Shown: piece by piece, positions 24,620-33,059 of the stretch | Layout: each line of letters opens with the position of its first letter | Numbering within the stretch: the stretch's first letter is position 1 | NCBI RefSeq assembly: GCF_013408245.1 | Contig: NZ_JACBYS010000002.1 | Span: 1-64,000 of the forward strand | DNA from: Duganella sp. 1224 | GTDB lineage: Bacteria; Pseudomonadota; Gammaproteobacteria; Burkholderiales; Burkholderiaceae_D | Length of the DNA: 64,000 bases | Reading direction: 5' to 3' | Notes under the pieces: generated by a model | Databases searched by the model: none | What the model was told of the DNA's origin: nothing | What the model saw: the letters and a program-made list of their open reading frames with translations, nothing else | Position numbers and translations under genes: made by a program

Positions 24620-25822
24620 TTACGTATAAGCCAGGCCCATGGCCTCGCGCACATCGCGCATGGTGTCCAGCGCCAGCTTGCGGGCCGCGTCGTTGCCGTC
24701 GGCAACCATGGCGCGCACCAGCGACGGATCGTCCAGATACGGCTGGGCGCGCTCGTGCATGGGCTCCTGTTCCTTGATGATGGCGTCGATGACCGGCTGC
24801 TTGCACTCGATGCAGCCGATGCCGGCCGAGGTGCAGCCCTTGACCACCCACGCCCTGGTCGGCGCGTCGGAATACACCTGGTGGAACTGCCACACCGGGC
24901 AGCGCTCGGGGTCGCCGGCGTCGCTGCGGCGCACGCGCGCCGGGTCGGTCGGCATGGTCTTGATCTTCTTGCTGACCGTGTCCTTGTCCTCGCGCAGGGC
25001 GATGGCGTTGCCGTAGCTCTTGGACATCTTGCGGCCGTCCAGCCCCGGCAGGCGGGCGGCCTCGGTCAGGCGCGCCTGCGGCTCGACCAGGATCAGCTTG
25101 CGGCTGCCTTCGAGGTAGCCGAACAGGCGCTCGCGGTCGCCCATCGACAGGCTCTGGGCGTCGTCCAGCATGGCCTTGGCCTGGGCCAGCGCCGCGTCCT
25201 TGCCGTGCTGCTGGTATTCGGTGCGCAGTTCGTTGTACAGCCTGGCGCGCTTGCTGCCCAGCTTTTTGACCGCGTCCTGCGCCTTCTCCTCGAAGCCCTT
25301 TTCCTTGCCGTATAGGTGATTGAACCGGCGCGCGATCTCGCGCATCATTTCAATGTGCGGCACCTGGTCCTCACCCACCGGCACCTGGCTGGCGCGGTAG
25401 ATCAGCACGTCGGCCGCCTGCAGCAGCGGATAGCCGAGGAAGCCGTAAGTGGCCAGGTCCTTGTTGGCCAGATTCTCGATCTGGTCCTTGTAGGTCGGCA
25501 CCCGCTCCAGCCAGCCCAGCGGCGTGGCCATCGACAGCAGCAGGTGCAGCTCGGCGTGCTCGGGCACGCGCGACTGGATGAACAGCGTGGACTGCGACGG
25601 GTCGATGCCGGCCGCCAGCCAGTCGATCAGCATGTCCCAGGTGCTGCGTTCGATGACGGCGGGGTCGTCGTAGTGCGTGGTCAACGCGTGCCAGTCGGCC
25701 ACGAAGAACAAACACGGCAGCTCGGTCTGCATCTTGATCCAGTTTTTCAGCGCGCCATGGTAGTGGCCGAGGTGCATCGCGCCGGTGGGGCGCATGCCGG
25801 AGACGACACGGTCGGGATACAT
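24620..25822 (-). CDS. trpS: Tryptophanyl-tRNA synthetase with probable [4Fe-4S] motif
   Basis: A 400-residue class I synthetase charging tRNA-Trp. The HIGH-equivalent is in PTGAMHLGHYHGAL and the KMSKS loop is GRKMSKSYGN. It is about 65 residues longer than E. coli TrpS. The C-terminal part holds four Cys: C308-x21-C330-x6-C337-x2-C340. This closely matches the C-x22-C-x6-C-x2-C iron-sulfur motif that I recall from Thermotoga maritima TrpRS, near the anticodon-binding domain. The gene starts 8 nt after the M50 protease gene. GAGG precedes the ATG. The methyltransferase and dapA follow on the same strand. Confidence 0.95.
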   Translation of the reverse strand: MYPDRVVSGMRPTGAMHLGHYHGALKNWIKMQTELPCLFFVADWHALTTHYDDPAVIERSTWDMLIDWLAAGIDPSQSTLFIQSRVPEHAELHLLLSMATPLGWLERVPTYKDQIENLANKDLATYGFLGYPLLQAADVLIYRASQVPVGEDQVPHIEMMREIARRFNHLYGKEKGFEEKAQDAVKKLGSKRARLYNELRTEYQQHGKDAALAQAKAMLDDAQSLSMGDRERLFGYLEGSRKLILVEPQARLTEAARLPGLDGRKMSKSYGNAIALREDKDTVSKKIKTMPTDPARVRRSDAGDPERCPVWQFHQVYSDAPTRAWVVKGCTSAGIGCIECKQPVIDAIIKEQEPMHERAQPYLDDPSLVRAMVADGNDAARKLALDTMRDVREAMGLAYT

Positions 25823-25830
25823 GGCAGGCC

Positions 25831-26505
25831 TCAGCTAAACAGCAGCTGCAAGGGGTAGATCAGCGCCTGCCACACCAGGTGCACCGCGTACATGCCGCGC
25901 AGCAGTAGGCCGTTCAGCAAGCCGAACTGCATCGCCAGCACCAGGCCGATGAACACGAACAGGCCGTAGCGCTCGATGCGCGCGTACGGCCGCGCCAGCG
26001 ACATCGGCAGCAGGCCGGTGACGATGCGGCCGCCGTCCAGCGGCGGCAGCGGGATCAGGTTGAACACGCACATGGCGGCGTTCACCATCCAGCCGGCTTC
26101 GGCCATCTTGATGAAGAAGTTTTCCGGATCGGTGTGGAACACCTGGATCAGCACCACCCACAGCGCCATCCACGCCAGGCCCATGACAAAGTTGGCGCCG
26201 GGGCCGGCCGCGGCCACGAAAATCATCTGCTTTTTCGGATTGCGCAGGCGGCTGAAATCGACCGGCACCGGCTTGGCGAACCCGAGCGGCGGCAACGTCG
26301 CGATGGCCAGCAGCAGCGGCAGGATGACGGTGCCGAACAGGTCGATGTGCTTGAGCGGATTGGCGGTGAGCCGGCCTTCGTTGGCGGCGGTGGGGTCGCC
26401 GAAGTAGCGGGCGACGTAACCATGTGCGGCTTCATGCAGGGAAATTGCAAAAAGAACAGGGATGGCGTAGACCGTGGCGGTCCGAACAATGCTATCAATA
26501 TCCAT
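25831..26505 (-). CDS. M50 site-2-type membrane zinc protease
   Basis: A 224-residue membrane protein of the minimal site-2 protease group. Zinc ligands are H24-E-x-x-H28 in SLHEAAH, and a C-terminal third ligand sits in NLIPLPPLDGGRI. Five to six hydrophobic segments surround these motifs. It has no PDZ domain, unlike RseP, so it is not the sigma-E protease. This short group is conserved beside trpS in betaproteobacteria; the substrate is unknown. It is followed by trpS after 8 nt and preceded by yciO after 80 nt. Confidence 0.92.
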   Translation of the reverse strand: MDIDSIVRTATVYAIPVLFAISLHEAAHGYVARYFGDPTAANEGRLTANPLKHIDLFGTVILPLLLAIATLPPLGFAKPVPVDFSRLRNPKKQMIFVAAAGPGANFVMGLAWMALWVVLIQVFHTDPENFFIKMAEAGWMVNAAMCVFNLIPLPPLDGGRIVTGLLPMSLARPYARIERYGLFVFIGLVLAMQFGLLNGLLLRGMYAVHLVWQALIYPLQLLFS

Positions 26506-26585
26506 GGAGCGGGATTTTACCAGAGGCTGGTTTGCCTACTTGCGGCGCCGTCAAAGGCCGACGCCCTCGCCTAGTGTGTGGGGAA

Positions 26586-27209
26586 TCAGAGTCCGACCGC
26601 GGCCGCGTCGCCGCGGCCCTGGCGCACCAGCACCGCCGCGTCGCCGGTCAGGTCGATCACGGTGGTCGGCTCCATGCTGCAGGCGCCGCCGTCGATGATC
26701 AGCTCCAGTTGCTTGCCGAGGCGTTCGCAGATGATGTCGGCGTCGTTGAGCGGCTCGGTTTCGCCCGGCATGATCAGCGTCGTGCCCAGCAGCGGCTGGT
26801 CCAGCTCGGCCAGCAGCGCGTTCATGATGTTATCTTCCGGCACCCGCAGGCCGATGGTCTTGCGCGATGGATGGCTGAGCCGGCGCGGCACGCACTTGGT
26901 CGCCTCCAGGATGAAGGTGAACGGCCCCGGCGTGGCCGCCTTGAGCAGGCGGAACTGGCGGTTGTCGACGCGGGCGTAGACGCCCAGCTCGCTCAGGTCG
27001 CGGCACAGCAGCGTCAGGTGATGCTTCTCGTCGATGCCGCGGATGCGGCGCAGGCGCTCGACCGCGCCCTTGTCGTCCAGGTGGCATACCAGCGCGTAGC
27101 AGGAGTCCGTCGGCACGGCGACGATGCCGCCGCCGTGAACGATCTGCGCCGCCTGCTTGATCAGGCGCGGCTGTGGATTGACGGGATGGACCTGGAAAAA
27201 TTGGCTCAT
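26586..27209 (-). CDS. YciO/YrdC/Sua5-family protein (threonylcarbamoyl-AMP synthase-like)
   Basis: A 207-residue protein with the YrdC fold: [14 protein letters not shown] (nucleotide-binding N-terminal strand), the K/R-rich region [27 protein letters not shown] and [10 protein letters not shown]. The YciO branch shares the fold with the tRNA t6A enzyme TsaC/Sua5, but whether YciO itself makes threonylcarbamoyl-AMP is uncertain. The KxR pair of TsaC appears as DEKHH here, which favours YciO. Its start overlaps the htpX stop (ATGA), so it is translationally coupled to htpX. Confidence 0.88.
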   Translation of the reverse strand: MSQFFQVHPVNPQPRLIKQAAQIVHGGGIVAVPTDSCYALVCHLDDKGAVERLRRIRGIDEKHHLTLLCRDLSELGVYARVDNRQFRLLKAATPGPFTFILEATKCVPRRLSHPSRKTIGLRVPEDNIMNALLAELDQPLLGTTLIMPGETEPLNDADIICERLGKQLELIIDGGACSMEPTTVIDLTGDAAVLVRQGRGDAAAVGL

Positions 27210-28090
27210 GCTCGGGATTGTACGCTACGCAGCGCGGCGATGCGCTGTTCAAACGGCGGGTGGGTCGAGAACAGCGCGCCCCAGCCGCCGCCGTTGGTGA
27301 TGCCCGAGGCGGCAAACGACTGCGGCAGCGCGCCCGGCTCCATGCCGTTCAGGCGCGCCAGCGCGTGCTGCATCGGCACGGTGCTGCCCAGCAGCTTGGC
27401 CGACCCGGCGTCGGCGCGGAATTCGCGCTGGCGCGAGAACCAGGCGACGATCAGCGAGGCCACCAGGCCGAACACGATTTCGCAGACAAACACGGTGATC
27501 ATGTAGCCGATGCCGGGGCCGCGGCGCTCCTCGTTCTTGTTGAGCATATTGTCGACGAAGAAACCGACGATGCGCGCCAGGAACACCACAAAGGTGTTGG
27601 TCACGCCCTGGATCAGCGTCATGGTGACCATGTCGCCGTTGGCGATGTGCGCCACCTCGTGGCCCAGCACGGCTTCGACCTCGTCGCGGTTCATGCTTTC
27701 CAGCAGGCCGGTCGAGACCGCGACCAGCGCCGAGTTCTTGAACGCGCCAGTGGCGAAGGCGTTCGCTTCGCCTTGGTACACGGCCACTTCCGGCATGCCG
27801 ATGCCGGCGCGCTCGGACAGCGCCTTGACGGTGTTCACCAGCCACAGCTCGGTGGAGTTGGACGGGTTGTCGATCACGCGCGCGCCGGTCGACCACTTGG
27901 CCATCGGCTTGGAGATCAGCAGCGAGAAGATGGCGCCGGTAAATCCGACCACCAGCGAAAACGCCAGCAGGCTGCCCAGTTGCAGCGTGCTGCCCGAGCC
28001 CGGACGGCCTATGCCCAGCAGGGACAGGACGATGGACAGCACCAACATCACAGCCAGGTTGGTGGCGATAAACAGGATTATGCGTTTCAT
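27206..28090 (-). CDS. htpX: Membrane zinc metalloprotease HtpX
   Basis: A 294-residue M48 protease that degrades misfolded inner-membrane proteins. Two N-terminal membrane segments are present ([19 protein letters not shown].. and about 35-58). The zinc site is [13 protein letters not shown], with a third ligand expected in the [14 protein letters not shown] segment. Two further hydrophobic segments lie between them. The start at 28090 has GGAGAG 4 nt upstream; a seven-codon longer frame would include that ribosome site. The gene overlaps yciO by 4 nt. A candidate promoter lies at 28121-28148. Family members elsewhere respond to envelope stress; no CpxR site was recognised here. Confidence 0.96.
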   Translation of the reverse strand: MKRIILFIATNLAVMLVLSIVLSLLGIGRPGSGSTLQLGSLLAFSLVVGFTGAIFSLLISKPMAKWSTGARVIDNPSNSTELWLVNTVKALSERAGIGMPEVAVYQGEANAFATGAFKNSALVAVSTGLLESMNRDEVEAVLGHEVAHIANGDMVTMTLIQGVTNTFVVFLARIVGFFVDNMLNKNEERRGPGIGYMITVFVCEIVFGLVASLIVAWFSRQREFRADAGSAKLLGSTVPMQHALARLNGMEPGALPQSFAASGITNGGGWGALFSTHPPFEQRIAALRSVQSRA

Positions 28091-28120
28091 GATTCTCTCC
28101 GGTACGGGCAATTTGCCGAA

Positions 28121-28148
28121 ATCATAAGGTAAGACCGGGCTAACGCAA
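28121..28148 (-). promoter_or_regulatory. Candidate htpX promoter
   Basis: On the minus strand, TTGCGT (28143-28148) and TATGAT (28121-28126) are separated by 16 nt, in the 95-nt gap upstream of htpX. The match to sigma-70 consensus is moderate. Confidence 0.4.
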
Positions 28149-28185
28149 AATCAAGATACTTGCCGACGGTAATCGGCAGCGGAAA

Positions 28186-29025
28186 TTACCACCAGTCCTT
28201 CCAGACCGGCGTGACATTGGCGGGCAGCGGCGGCAAGGCCGCGAAATCGACGCGGGACTCGCCCGGCGCGTGGAAATCGGTGCCGCGCGAGGCCAGGAAG
28301 CCGTAGTAGTTTGCCAACTGCGCGTATTCCGGGTACTGGTCCGGCGTGTGGCTGCCGGTCACCACCTCGATGGCGGCGCCGCCCAGCTGCTTGAACTCGT
28401 CGAACAACTGGCCCTGCGCCAGCGGCGAGAAGCGGTAGCGGCCCGGATGGGCGATCACCGCCACGCCGCCGGCGTTGCGGATCCAGTGGACCGACTGCTC
28501 CAGCGAAGCCCAGCAATGCGGCACATACCCCGGTTTGCCTTCGGACAGGTATTTCTTGAACACCTCCGCCGTGCTGGCGCAGGCGCCGATCTCGACCAGG
28601 TAACGGGCGAAGTGCGTGCGCGACATCAGGTCCGGGTTGCCGACATACTTCAGCGCGCCCTCGTAGGCGCCGTCGATGCCGATGGCCTCCAGCTGTTTGG
28701 CGATCTCGCGGCCGCGATTGTCGCGGCCGGAGCGGGTGCAGGCCAGGCCTTCTACCAGCGCGCGGTTGTGCTCATCGATTTGCAGGCCGACGATGTGCAC
28801 CGTCTCGTTGGCCCAGGTAATCGAGATTTCCACGCCGGGGACAAAGCGCATGCCCTGCGCCTCGGCCGCCGCGCGCGCGGCGGCAATGCCGCCGACCTCG
28901 TCGTGGTCGGTCAGCGCCCAGGCCTCGACGCCCGCCTTGCGCGCGTACTCCGCCACGGCGGCCGGCGCCAGGACGCCATCGGAAACGTTGGAATGACAAT
29001 GCAGGTCGACTTTCATGGCTGTCAT
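28186..29025 (-). CDS. PHP-domain phosphoesterase (YciV/RNase AM-type)
   Basis: A 279-residue metal-dependent phosphoesterase. The PHP motif I DLHCHSNVSDG is at residues 7-17, motif II is ALTDHDEVGG, and later metal ligands lie in VPGVEIS, AVIAHPGRY and RGTDFHAPG. Family members (E. coli YciV, Chromobacterium CV1693) act on 3',5'-nucleoside bisphosphates or trim short RNA 5' ends; either activity is plausible. The ATG at 29025 or the in-frame ATG at 29016 (MKVDLHCHS) may be the real start; both have weak ribosome sites. It is upstream of htpX on the same strand with a 95-nt gap. Confidence 0.92.
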   Translation of the reverse strand: MTAMKVDLHCHSNVSDGVLAPAAVAEYARKAGVEAWALTDHDEVGGIAAARAAAEAQGMRFVPGVEISITWANETVHIVGLQIDEHNRALVEGLACTRSGRDNRGREIAKQLEAIGIDGAYEGALKYVGNPDLMSRTHFARYLVEIGACASTAEVFKKYLSEGKPGYVPHCWASLEQSVHWIRNAGGVAVIAHPGRYRFSPLAQGQLFDEFKQLGGAAIEVVTGSHTPDQYPEYAQLANYYGFLASRGTDFHAPGESRVDFAALPPLPANVTPVWKDWW

Positions 29026-29037
29026 TGTACATCCAAG

Positions 29038-29078
29038 TCTGCGTTTGCTCCGTCAAAGTCAGCGTTTGCTCCGTCATT
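29038..29078. repeat. Two-copy direct repeat GCGTTTGCTCCGTCA
   Basis: The unit (T/A)GCGTTTGCTCCGTCA occurs twice in succession, about 21 nt apart, immediately before the hairpin repeat at 29072-29158 and partly overlapping its first bases. Confidence 0.5.
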
Positions 29079-29158
29079 CCGGCGCAGGCCGGAATCCATA
29101 CACAGCGGACAGCATGCCATGCTTGCGTTCCATGGGTTCCGGCCTGCGCCGGAACGAC
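29072..29158. repeat. Copy 1 of an 85-nt hairpin repeat (REP/MITE-like, CGTCATTCCGGCGCAGGCCGG)
   Basis: The left arm CGTCATTCCGGCGCAGG.. (29072-29099) pairs with the right arm ..CCTGCGCCGGAACGAC (29132-29158). The arms are about 27 nt with a few mismatches around a 32-nt centre. A second copy of the same arms sits at 47598-47683. Each arm is itself a smaller hairpin (TTCCGGC..GCCGGAA). The copy lies between the PHP gene and the alpha/beta hydrolase gene. Confidence 0.8.
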
Positions 29159-29165
29159 CCGGGGC

Positions 29166-30053
29166 TCAGGCGGCGAGGAATGCTTCGATCATCTGCGCCA
29201 GCGCCAGCGGCTGGTCGTGGTGCAGCATGTGGCCGGCGTCATGCACCATTTTTTTGGTGACGTCGCGCAGGTGGCCGAGGCGGCGCTCCAGCTCGACGCG
29301 GCCGGCCGGCCTGGCGCCCATCCAGTCCCACATATTGGTCTGGTCGGCCTCGACCCACAGCACCGGCGCGCTGATCGCCTGCCAGCAGGCCATGACGTCG
29401 TCCACATGGTAGGGCAGCGGCCCGGCCTGCTTGTGCACCGGGTCGCCGAGGATTTCCCATTCGCCGGCGTCGTTCTGCGCCGACCAGTGCTGCGCCAGGA
29501 AGGCGGCCTTGTCGTCGCTGAGGCGGGGATTGGTCTTTTGCAGGCGCGCGGCGACGGCGGCCTGGCTCGGGTAGCTGCGCATCTCCGGCTGTTCCAGCAG
29601 GCCGTCCAGCCACTTGGCGTAGCGGCCCGGCGCCTGCTCCGGCCTGGCGCCCTTGAGGCCGGCGCCTTCCAGGTTGATCAGCTTGCGGATGCGTTCCGGC
29701 CGCGCGCCGGCGTACAGGCCGACGATGTTGCCGCCCATGCTGTGCCCCAGCAGGTAGACCGCCTGGTCCGGCGAGTAGTGGCGCAGGATGGCGTCCAGGT
29801 CGGCCAGGTAGTCGGGGAACCAGTAGGTGTCCAGGCCGCTGCGCTGCGACAGGCCAAAGCCGCGCCAGTCCGGCGCGATCACGTGCCAGTCGCCCTGCAA
29901 GGCGTCCACCACGAACTGGAACGAGGCGCCCACGTCCATCCAGCCGTGCAGCATGAACAGCTTGGGCGCGCCTTCCCTGCCCCAGTGGCGCACGTGGCAG
30001 CGCAGGCCGCGGATGGTCAGGAACTCGGATCGGGACGGTTTGTGGAGGTTCAT
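29166..30053 (-). CDS. Alpha/beta-fold hydrolase
   Basis: A 295-residue cytosolic hydrolase. The oxyanion region is LFMLHGWMDVGASFQ, the nucleophile elbow is GHSMGG with S105, and the catalytic His is in VHDAGHMLHHDQP near the C-terminus. The acid is probably in the VLWVEADQTN strand. APDWRGFGLSQ is typical of esterase/epoxide-hydrolase-like members. The substrate is not predictable. The start at 30053 is chosen because AGAGAGA precedes it and the longer frame adds 24 residues of unlikely composition. It is divergent from the gamma-carbonic-anhydrase gene. Confidence 0.88.
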   Translation of the reverse strand: MNLHKPSRSEFLTIRGLRCHVRHWGREGAPKLFMLHGWMDVGASFQFVVDALQGDWHVIAPDWRGFGLSQRSGLDTYWFPDYLADLDAILRHYSPDQAVYLLGHSMGGNIVGLYAGARPERIRKLINLEGAGLKGARPEQAPGRYAKWLDGLLEQPEMRSYPSQAAVAARLQKTNPRLSDDKAAFLAQHWSAQNDAGEWEILGDPVHKQAGPLPYHVDDVMACWQAISAPVLWVEADQTNMWDWMGARPAGRVELERRLGHLRDVTKKMVHDAGHMLHHDQPLALAQMIEAFLAA

Positions 30054-30187
30054 TCTCTCTGCCTTGAAAATACGGGGGCCAGCGCCATATCGGACACTTG
30101 CTAGCGTGAAGCAAAATAATAGCACGACCGTTCGCTAGGCGCGCAAGCGTAAAATAGCGTCATCCCACCGTACACAGCCAGGTTCCA

Positions 30188-30712
30188 ATGTCAATATACC
30201 AACTGGGCGATCACACGCCCGAGATTGCCGCATCGTCATTTGTTGCCGATTCTGCCACTGTGATTGGCAAGGTGACCCTGCACGAACACAGCTCGGTGTG
30301 GTTCGGCGCCACGCTGCGCGGCGATAACGAGCGTATCACCATCGGCGACAACAGCAATGTCCAGGAAGGCACGGTGATGCACACCGACATCGGCTACCCG
30401 CTGACCGTGGGCCGCAACGTCACCATCGGCCACCAGGCCATGCTGCACGGCTGCACCATCGGCGACGGCTCGCTGGTCGGCATCCAGGCGGTGATCCTCA
30501 ACGGCGCCACCATTGGCAACGGCTGCCTGGTCGGCGCCGGCGCACTGGTCACCGAAGGCAAGACCTTTCCCGACCACGCGCTGATCATCGGCGCGCCGGC
30601 CAAGGTGGCGCGCCAGCTGACGGCGGAGGAAGTGGCCGCCCTGCAAGGCAGCGCCGCCAGCTATGTCCAGCGCGCCCAACTGTTCAAGACGCAACTCAAC
30701 AAGATCGGATAA
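30188..30712 (+). CDS. Gamma-carbonic anhydrase family protein
   Basis: A 174-residue left-handed beta-helix protein with hexapeptide repeats (VIGKVT, ITIGDN, VTIGHQ, CTIGDG, ATIGNG). The trimeric zinc site ligands are conserved: H65 (VMHTD), H82 and H87 (GHQAMLHG). This is the YrdA/CaiE-like subgroup. Many members bind zinc but have weak or undetected carbonic anhydrase activity, because the Cam-specific acidic loop is missing, as here. A second paralog is encoded at 41893-42423. It is followed after 3 nt by hslO, so they form an operon. Confidence 0.92.
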   Translation: MSIYQLGDHTPEIAASSFVADSATVIGKVTLHEHSSVWFGATLRGDNERITIGDNSNVQEGTVMHTDIGYPLTVGRNVTIGHQAMLHGCTIGDGSLVGIQAVILNGATIGNGCLVGAGALVTEGKTFPDHALIIGAPAKVARQLTAEEVAALQGSAASYVQRAQLFKTQLNKIG

Positions 30713-30715
30713 ATA

Positions 30716-31672
30716 ATGAGCACCACCACCATCGGCCAGGACACCCTGCAGAAATTCATCTTCGACAACGCCGCCGTGCGCGGCGAATTGATCGACATCT
30801 CCGCCACCTGGCGCGAAGTGCAGTCGCGCCACCACTACCCGGTCGCGGTCAAGAAAGTGCTGGGCCAGATGACGGCCGCCGCCGCGCTGCTGTCGGCCAA
30901 CCTGAAGTTCAACGGCTCGATCATCATGCAGATCCATGGCGACGGTCCGGTGCGCCTGCTGGTGGTCGAGTGCGACGCCGACCTGCGCCTGCGCGCCACC
31001 GCCAAGCTGAATCCGGACGCCGCGATTGCCGACGACGCCACGCTGACCGCGCTGCTGAACGAGCACGGCAAGGGCCGCTTCATCATCACCCTCGACCCGC
31101 TGGAAAAAGTGCCGGGCCAGCAGCCGTACCAGGGCATCGTGCCGCTGGACGGCGACGACGTCAGCACCGTCATCGAAAACTACATGCTGCGTTCGGAACA
31201 GCTGGACACCAAGCTGTGGCTGGCGGCCGACGACAACGTCTCGCGCGGCCTGCTGCTGCAAAAGCTGCCGCACCACGGCGGCAAGGCCGAGGCCACGCCG
31301 GTCAGCGAGGAAGAGGCGCTGGAAACCTGGAACCGCGCCGTGATGCTGGGTTCCACGCTGAAGGAGCAGGAGCTGCTGGACACCGGCATCGACGTGCTGA
31401 TCCAGCGCTTGTTCTGGGAGGAGACCATCCGCGTGTTCGATCCGCTGCACCCGCAGTTCCACTGCAGCTGCACGCGCGAGAAGGTCGGCAATATGCTGAA
31501 GATGCTGGGCCGCGAGGAAATCGACAGCGTGCTCGCCGAGCAGGGCCACGTCGGCGTCAACTGCGACTTCTGCGGCAAGCACTACGAGTACGACCAGGTC
31601 GATTGCGCGCAGCTGTTCGCCAGCAACGCCCCGGTCGAGACCTTACTGCCGGCCGGCGAAGCCAAGCACTAA
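30716..31672 (+). CDS. hslO: Redox-regulated chaperone Hsp33
   Basis: A 318-residue Hsp33, a holdase activated when its zinc-binding cysteines are oxidised. The cysteine centre is complete: C250-S-C252 in HCSCTREK and C283-D-F-C286 in NCDFCGK. The N-terminal core has FDNAAVRGELIDISATW and the metastable linker precedes the cysteine domain. The length is about 25 residues above E. coli Hsp33. It is coupled to the gamma-CA-like gene upstream and overlaps the convergent transporter gene by 4 nt. Confidence 0.96.
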   Translation: MSTTTIGQDTLQKFIFDNAAVRGELIDISATWREVQSRHHYPVAVKKVLGQMTAAAALLSANLKFNGSIIMQIHGDGPVRLLVVECDADLRLRATAKLNPDAAIADDATLTALLNEHGKGRFIITLDPLEKVPGQQPYQGIVPLDGDDVSTVIENYMLRSEQLDTKLWLAADDNVSRGLLLQKLPHHGGKAEATPVSEEEALETWNRAVMLGSTLKEQELLDTGIDVLIQRLFWEETIRVFDPLHPQFHCSCTREKVGNMLKMLGREEIDSVLAEQGHVGVNCDFCGKHYEYDQVDCAQLFASNAPVETLLPAGEAKH

Positions 31673-32634
31673 TCCACCTCTTGGGCGTAGCGCTGTGCCA
31701 GCACGGCGCACACCATCAGCTGCAGCTGGTGGAACAGCATCAGCGGCAGCACCACGGCGCCCAGCGCGCCGCCGGCAAACAGCACCTTGGCCATCGGCAC
31801 GCCGCTGGCCAGGCTCTTCTTGGAGCCGCAGAACACGATCGCAATCCGGTCCTCGCGGTTGAAGCCAAGCCGGCGCGCGGCCTGGGCGCTGATGAACATC
31901 ACCAATCCCAGCAGCACCACATTGATCACCATTAGCCCGGCCAGCGTGCCCCACGACACCTCGTGCCACAAGCCCTGCCCGACCGCCTCGCTGAAGGCGG
32001 TGTACACCACCAGCAGGATCGAGCCCTGATCGACCAGCCGCGTCAGCGCCTTGTTGCGCTCGACCCAGCCGCCGATCCAGCGCCGCGCGATCTGGCCGGC
32101 GATGAACGGCAGCAGCAGCTGCAAGGCGATCTGCAAGGCCGACTCCAGCGGCGAACCGCCGGCCATCTGCGCCGAGGTCAGCAAGCCGACCAGCACCGGC
32201 GTGATGAAGATGCCGAACAGGTTGGACGCCGACGCGCTGCATATCGCCGCCGGCACGTTGCCGCGCGCCGCCGCCGTGAAGGCGATCGACGACTGCACGG
32301 TGGACGGCAGCATGCACAGGAACAGGATGCCGAGGTACAGGTCGGGCGTCACCAGCGGCGACAAGACCGGCTTCAACACCAGCCCCAGCAGCGGGAACAG
32401 CGCAAACGTGCACAGCATCACCAGCAGGTGCAGCCGCCAGTGCGTGATGCCGGCGATCACCGCCTCGCGCGACAGCTTGGCGCCGTGCAGGAAGAACAGC
32501 AGCGACACAGCCACGTGCGTGATGTTGTTGAAGATGATTTCACCCTGGCCGTGGCAAGGGAACACACTGGCGAGTAGCACGGTGACGATCATCGCCAGCG
32601 TAAAGTTATCCGGCAAAAAACGGGGACGCTTCAT
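31669..32634 (-). CDS. Bile acid:sodium symporter-family transporter (YfeH-like)
   Basis: A 321-residue membrane protein with about nine hydrophobic segments and the SBF fold: FFLHGAKLSREAV, MLPSTVQSSIAFTAAARGN (crossover region) and FCGSKKSLASGVPMA. This is the YfeH/SLC10A7-like branch, whose substrates are not established; sodium dependence is a family property. The start at 32634 overlaps the upstream lipoprotein stop by one base (TAATG), so translation is coupled. A start four codons earlier would lie inside that gene. Confidence 0.9.
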   Translation of the reverse strand: MKRPRFLPDNFTLAMIVTVLLASVFPCHGQGEIIFNNITHVAVSLLFFLHGAKLSREAVIAGITHWRLHLLVMLCTFALFPLLGLVLKPVLSPLVTPDLYLGILFLCMLPSTVQSSIAFTAAARGNVPAAICSASASNLFGIFITPVLVGLLTSAQMAGGSPLESALQIALQLLLPFIAGQIARRWIGGWVERNKALTRLVDQGSILLVVYTAFSEAVGQGLWHEVSWGTLAGLMVINVVLLGLVMFISAQAARRLGFNREDRIAIVFCGSKKSLASGVPMAKVLFAGGALGAVVLPLMLFHQLQLMVCAVLAQRYAQEVD

Positions 32635-32945
32635 TATTTGGGGCACTTCACTTCCAGCACATCGATGGCGCCGACGGTTTTAGCGGACGTGGCGCTGCGC
32701 ACGAGATCGACGCGCTCCACACAATTCTTTTGCAGCAGGCGCTCGTAGGTGCGGGTGCAACTGATCACCGCCTCGGCGCCGCTGCCGGCGTTGCAATAAA
32801 AGCCCTCGGCCTGCATGCGCACCAGCGCCTGCTCCATCGGCATGCCGGGCTGCACGGTCTGGGTGACAAAATGCCCCAGCCGGTTCTGGTCGATCGAGCA
32901 GGCCGCCAACACCAGGGGCAGCGCTGCCAACAAAATTCTGCGCAT
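32634..32945 (-). CDS. Small lipoprotein of unknown function
   Basis: A 103-residue protein with a short signal and lipobox (LVLAAC, lipidated C16). The mature part begins SIDQNRLGHFVTQTVQPGMP, a SmpA/BamE-like 'PGMPMEQALVRMQAEGF' layout in which a 'G-M-x-x-x-x-V' helix is followed by two strands with three Cys. It resembles the BamE/SmpA fold in miniature, but family membership is not certain. It is coupled to the transporter gene and divergent from the TonB receptor gene with a 114-nt gap. Confidence 0.78.
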   Translation of the reverse strand: MRRILLAALPLVLAACSIDQNRLGHFVTQTVQPGMPMEQALVRMQAEGFYCNAGSGAEAVISCTRTYERLLQKNCVERVDLVRSATSAKTVGAIDVLEVKCPK

Positions 32946-33059
32946 CGTCGCGTTCTCCTTATTTCCAGACAGAAGTGTAACGCAATGTAGGCGTCATGAT
33001 CCGGTCACACTTGGTCCCTATGATGCGCAGCGTTATTTAACCTTCAATCTGGACACTTC

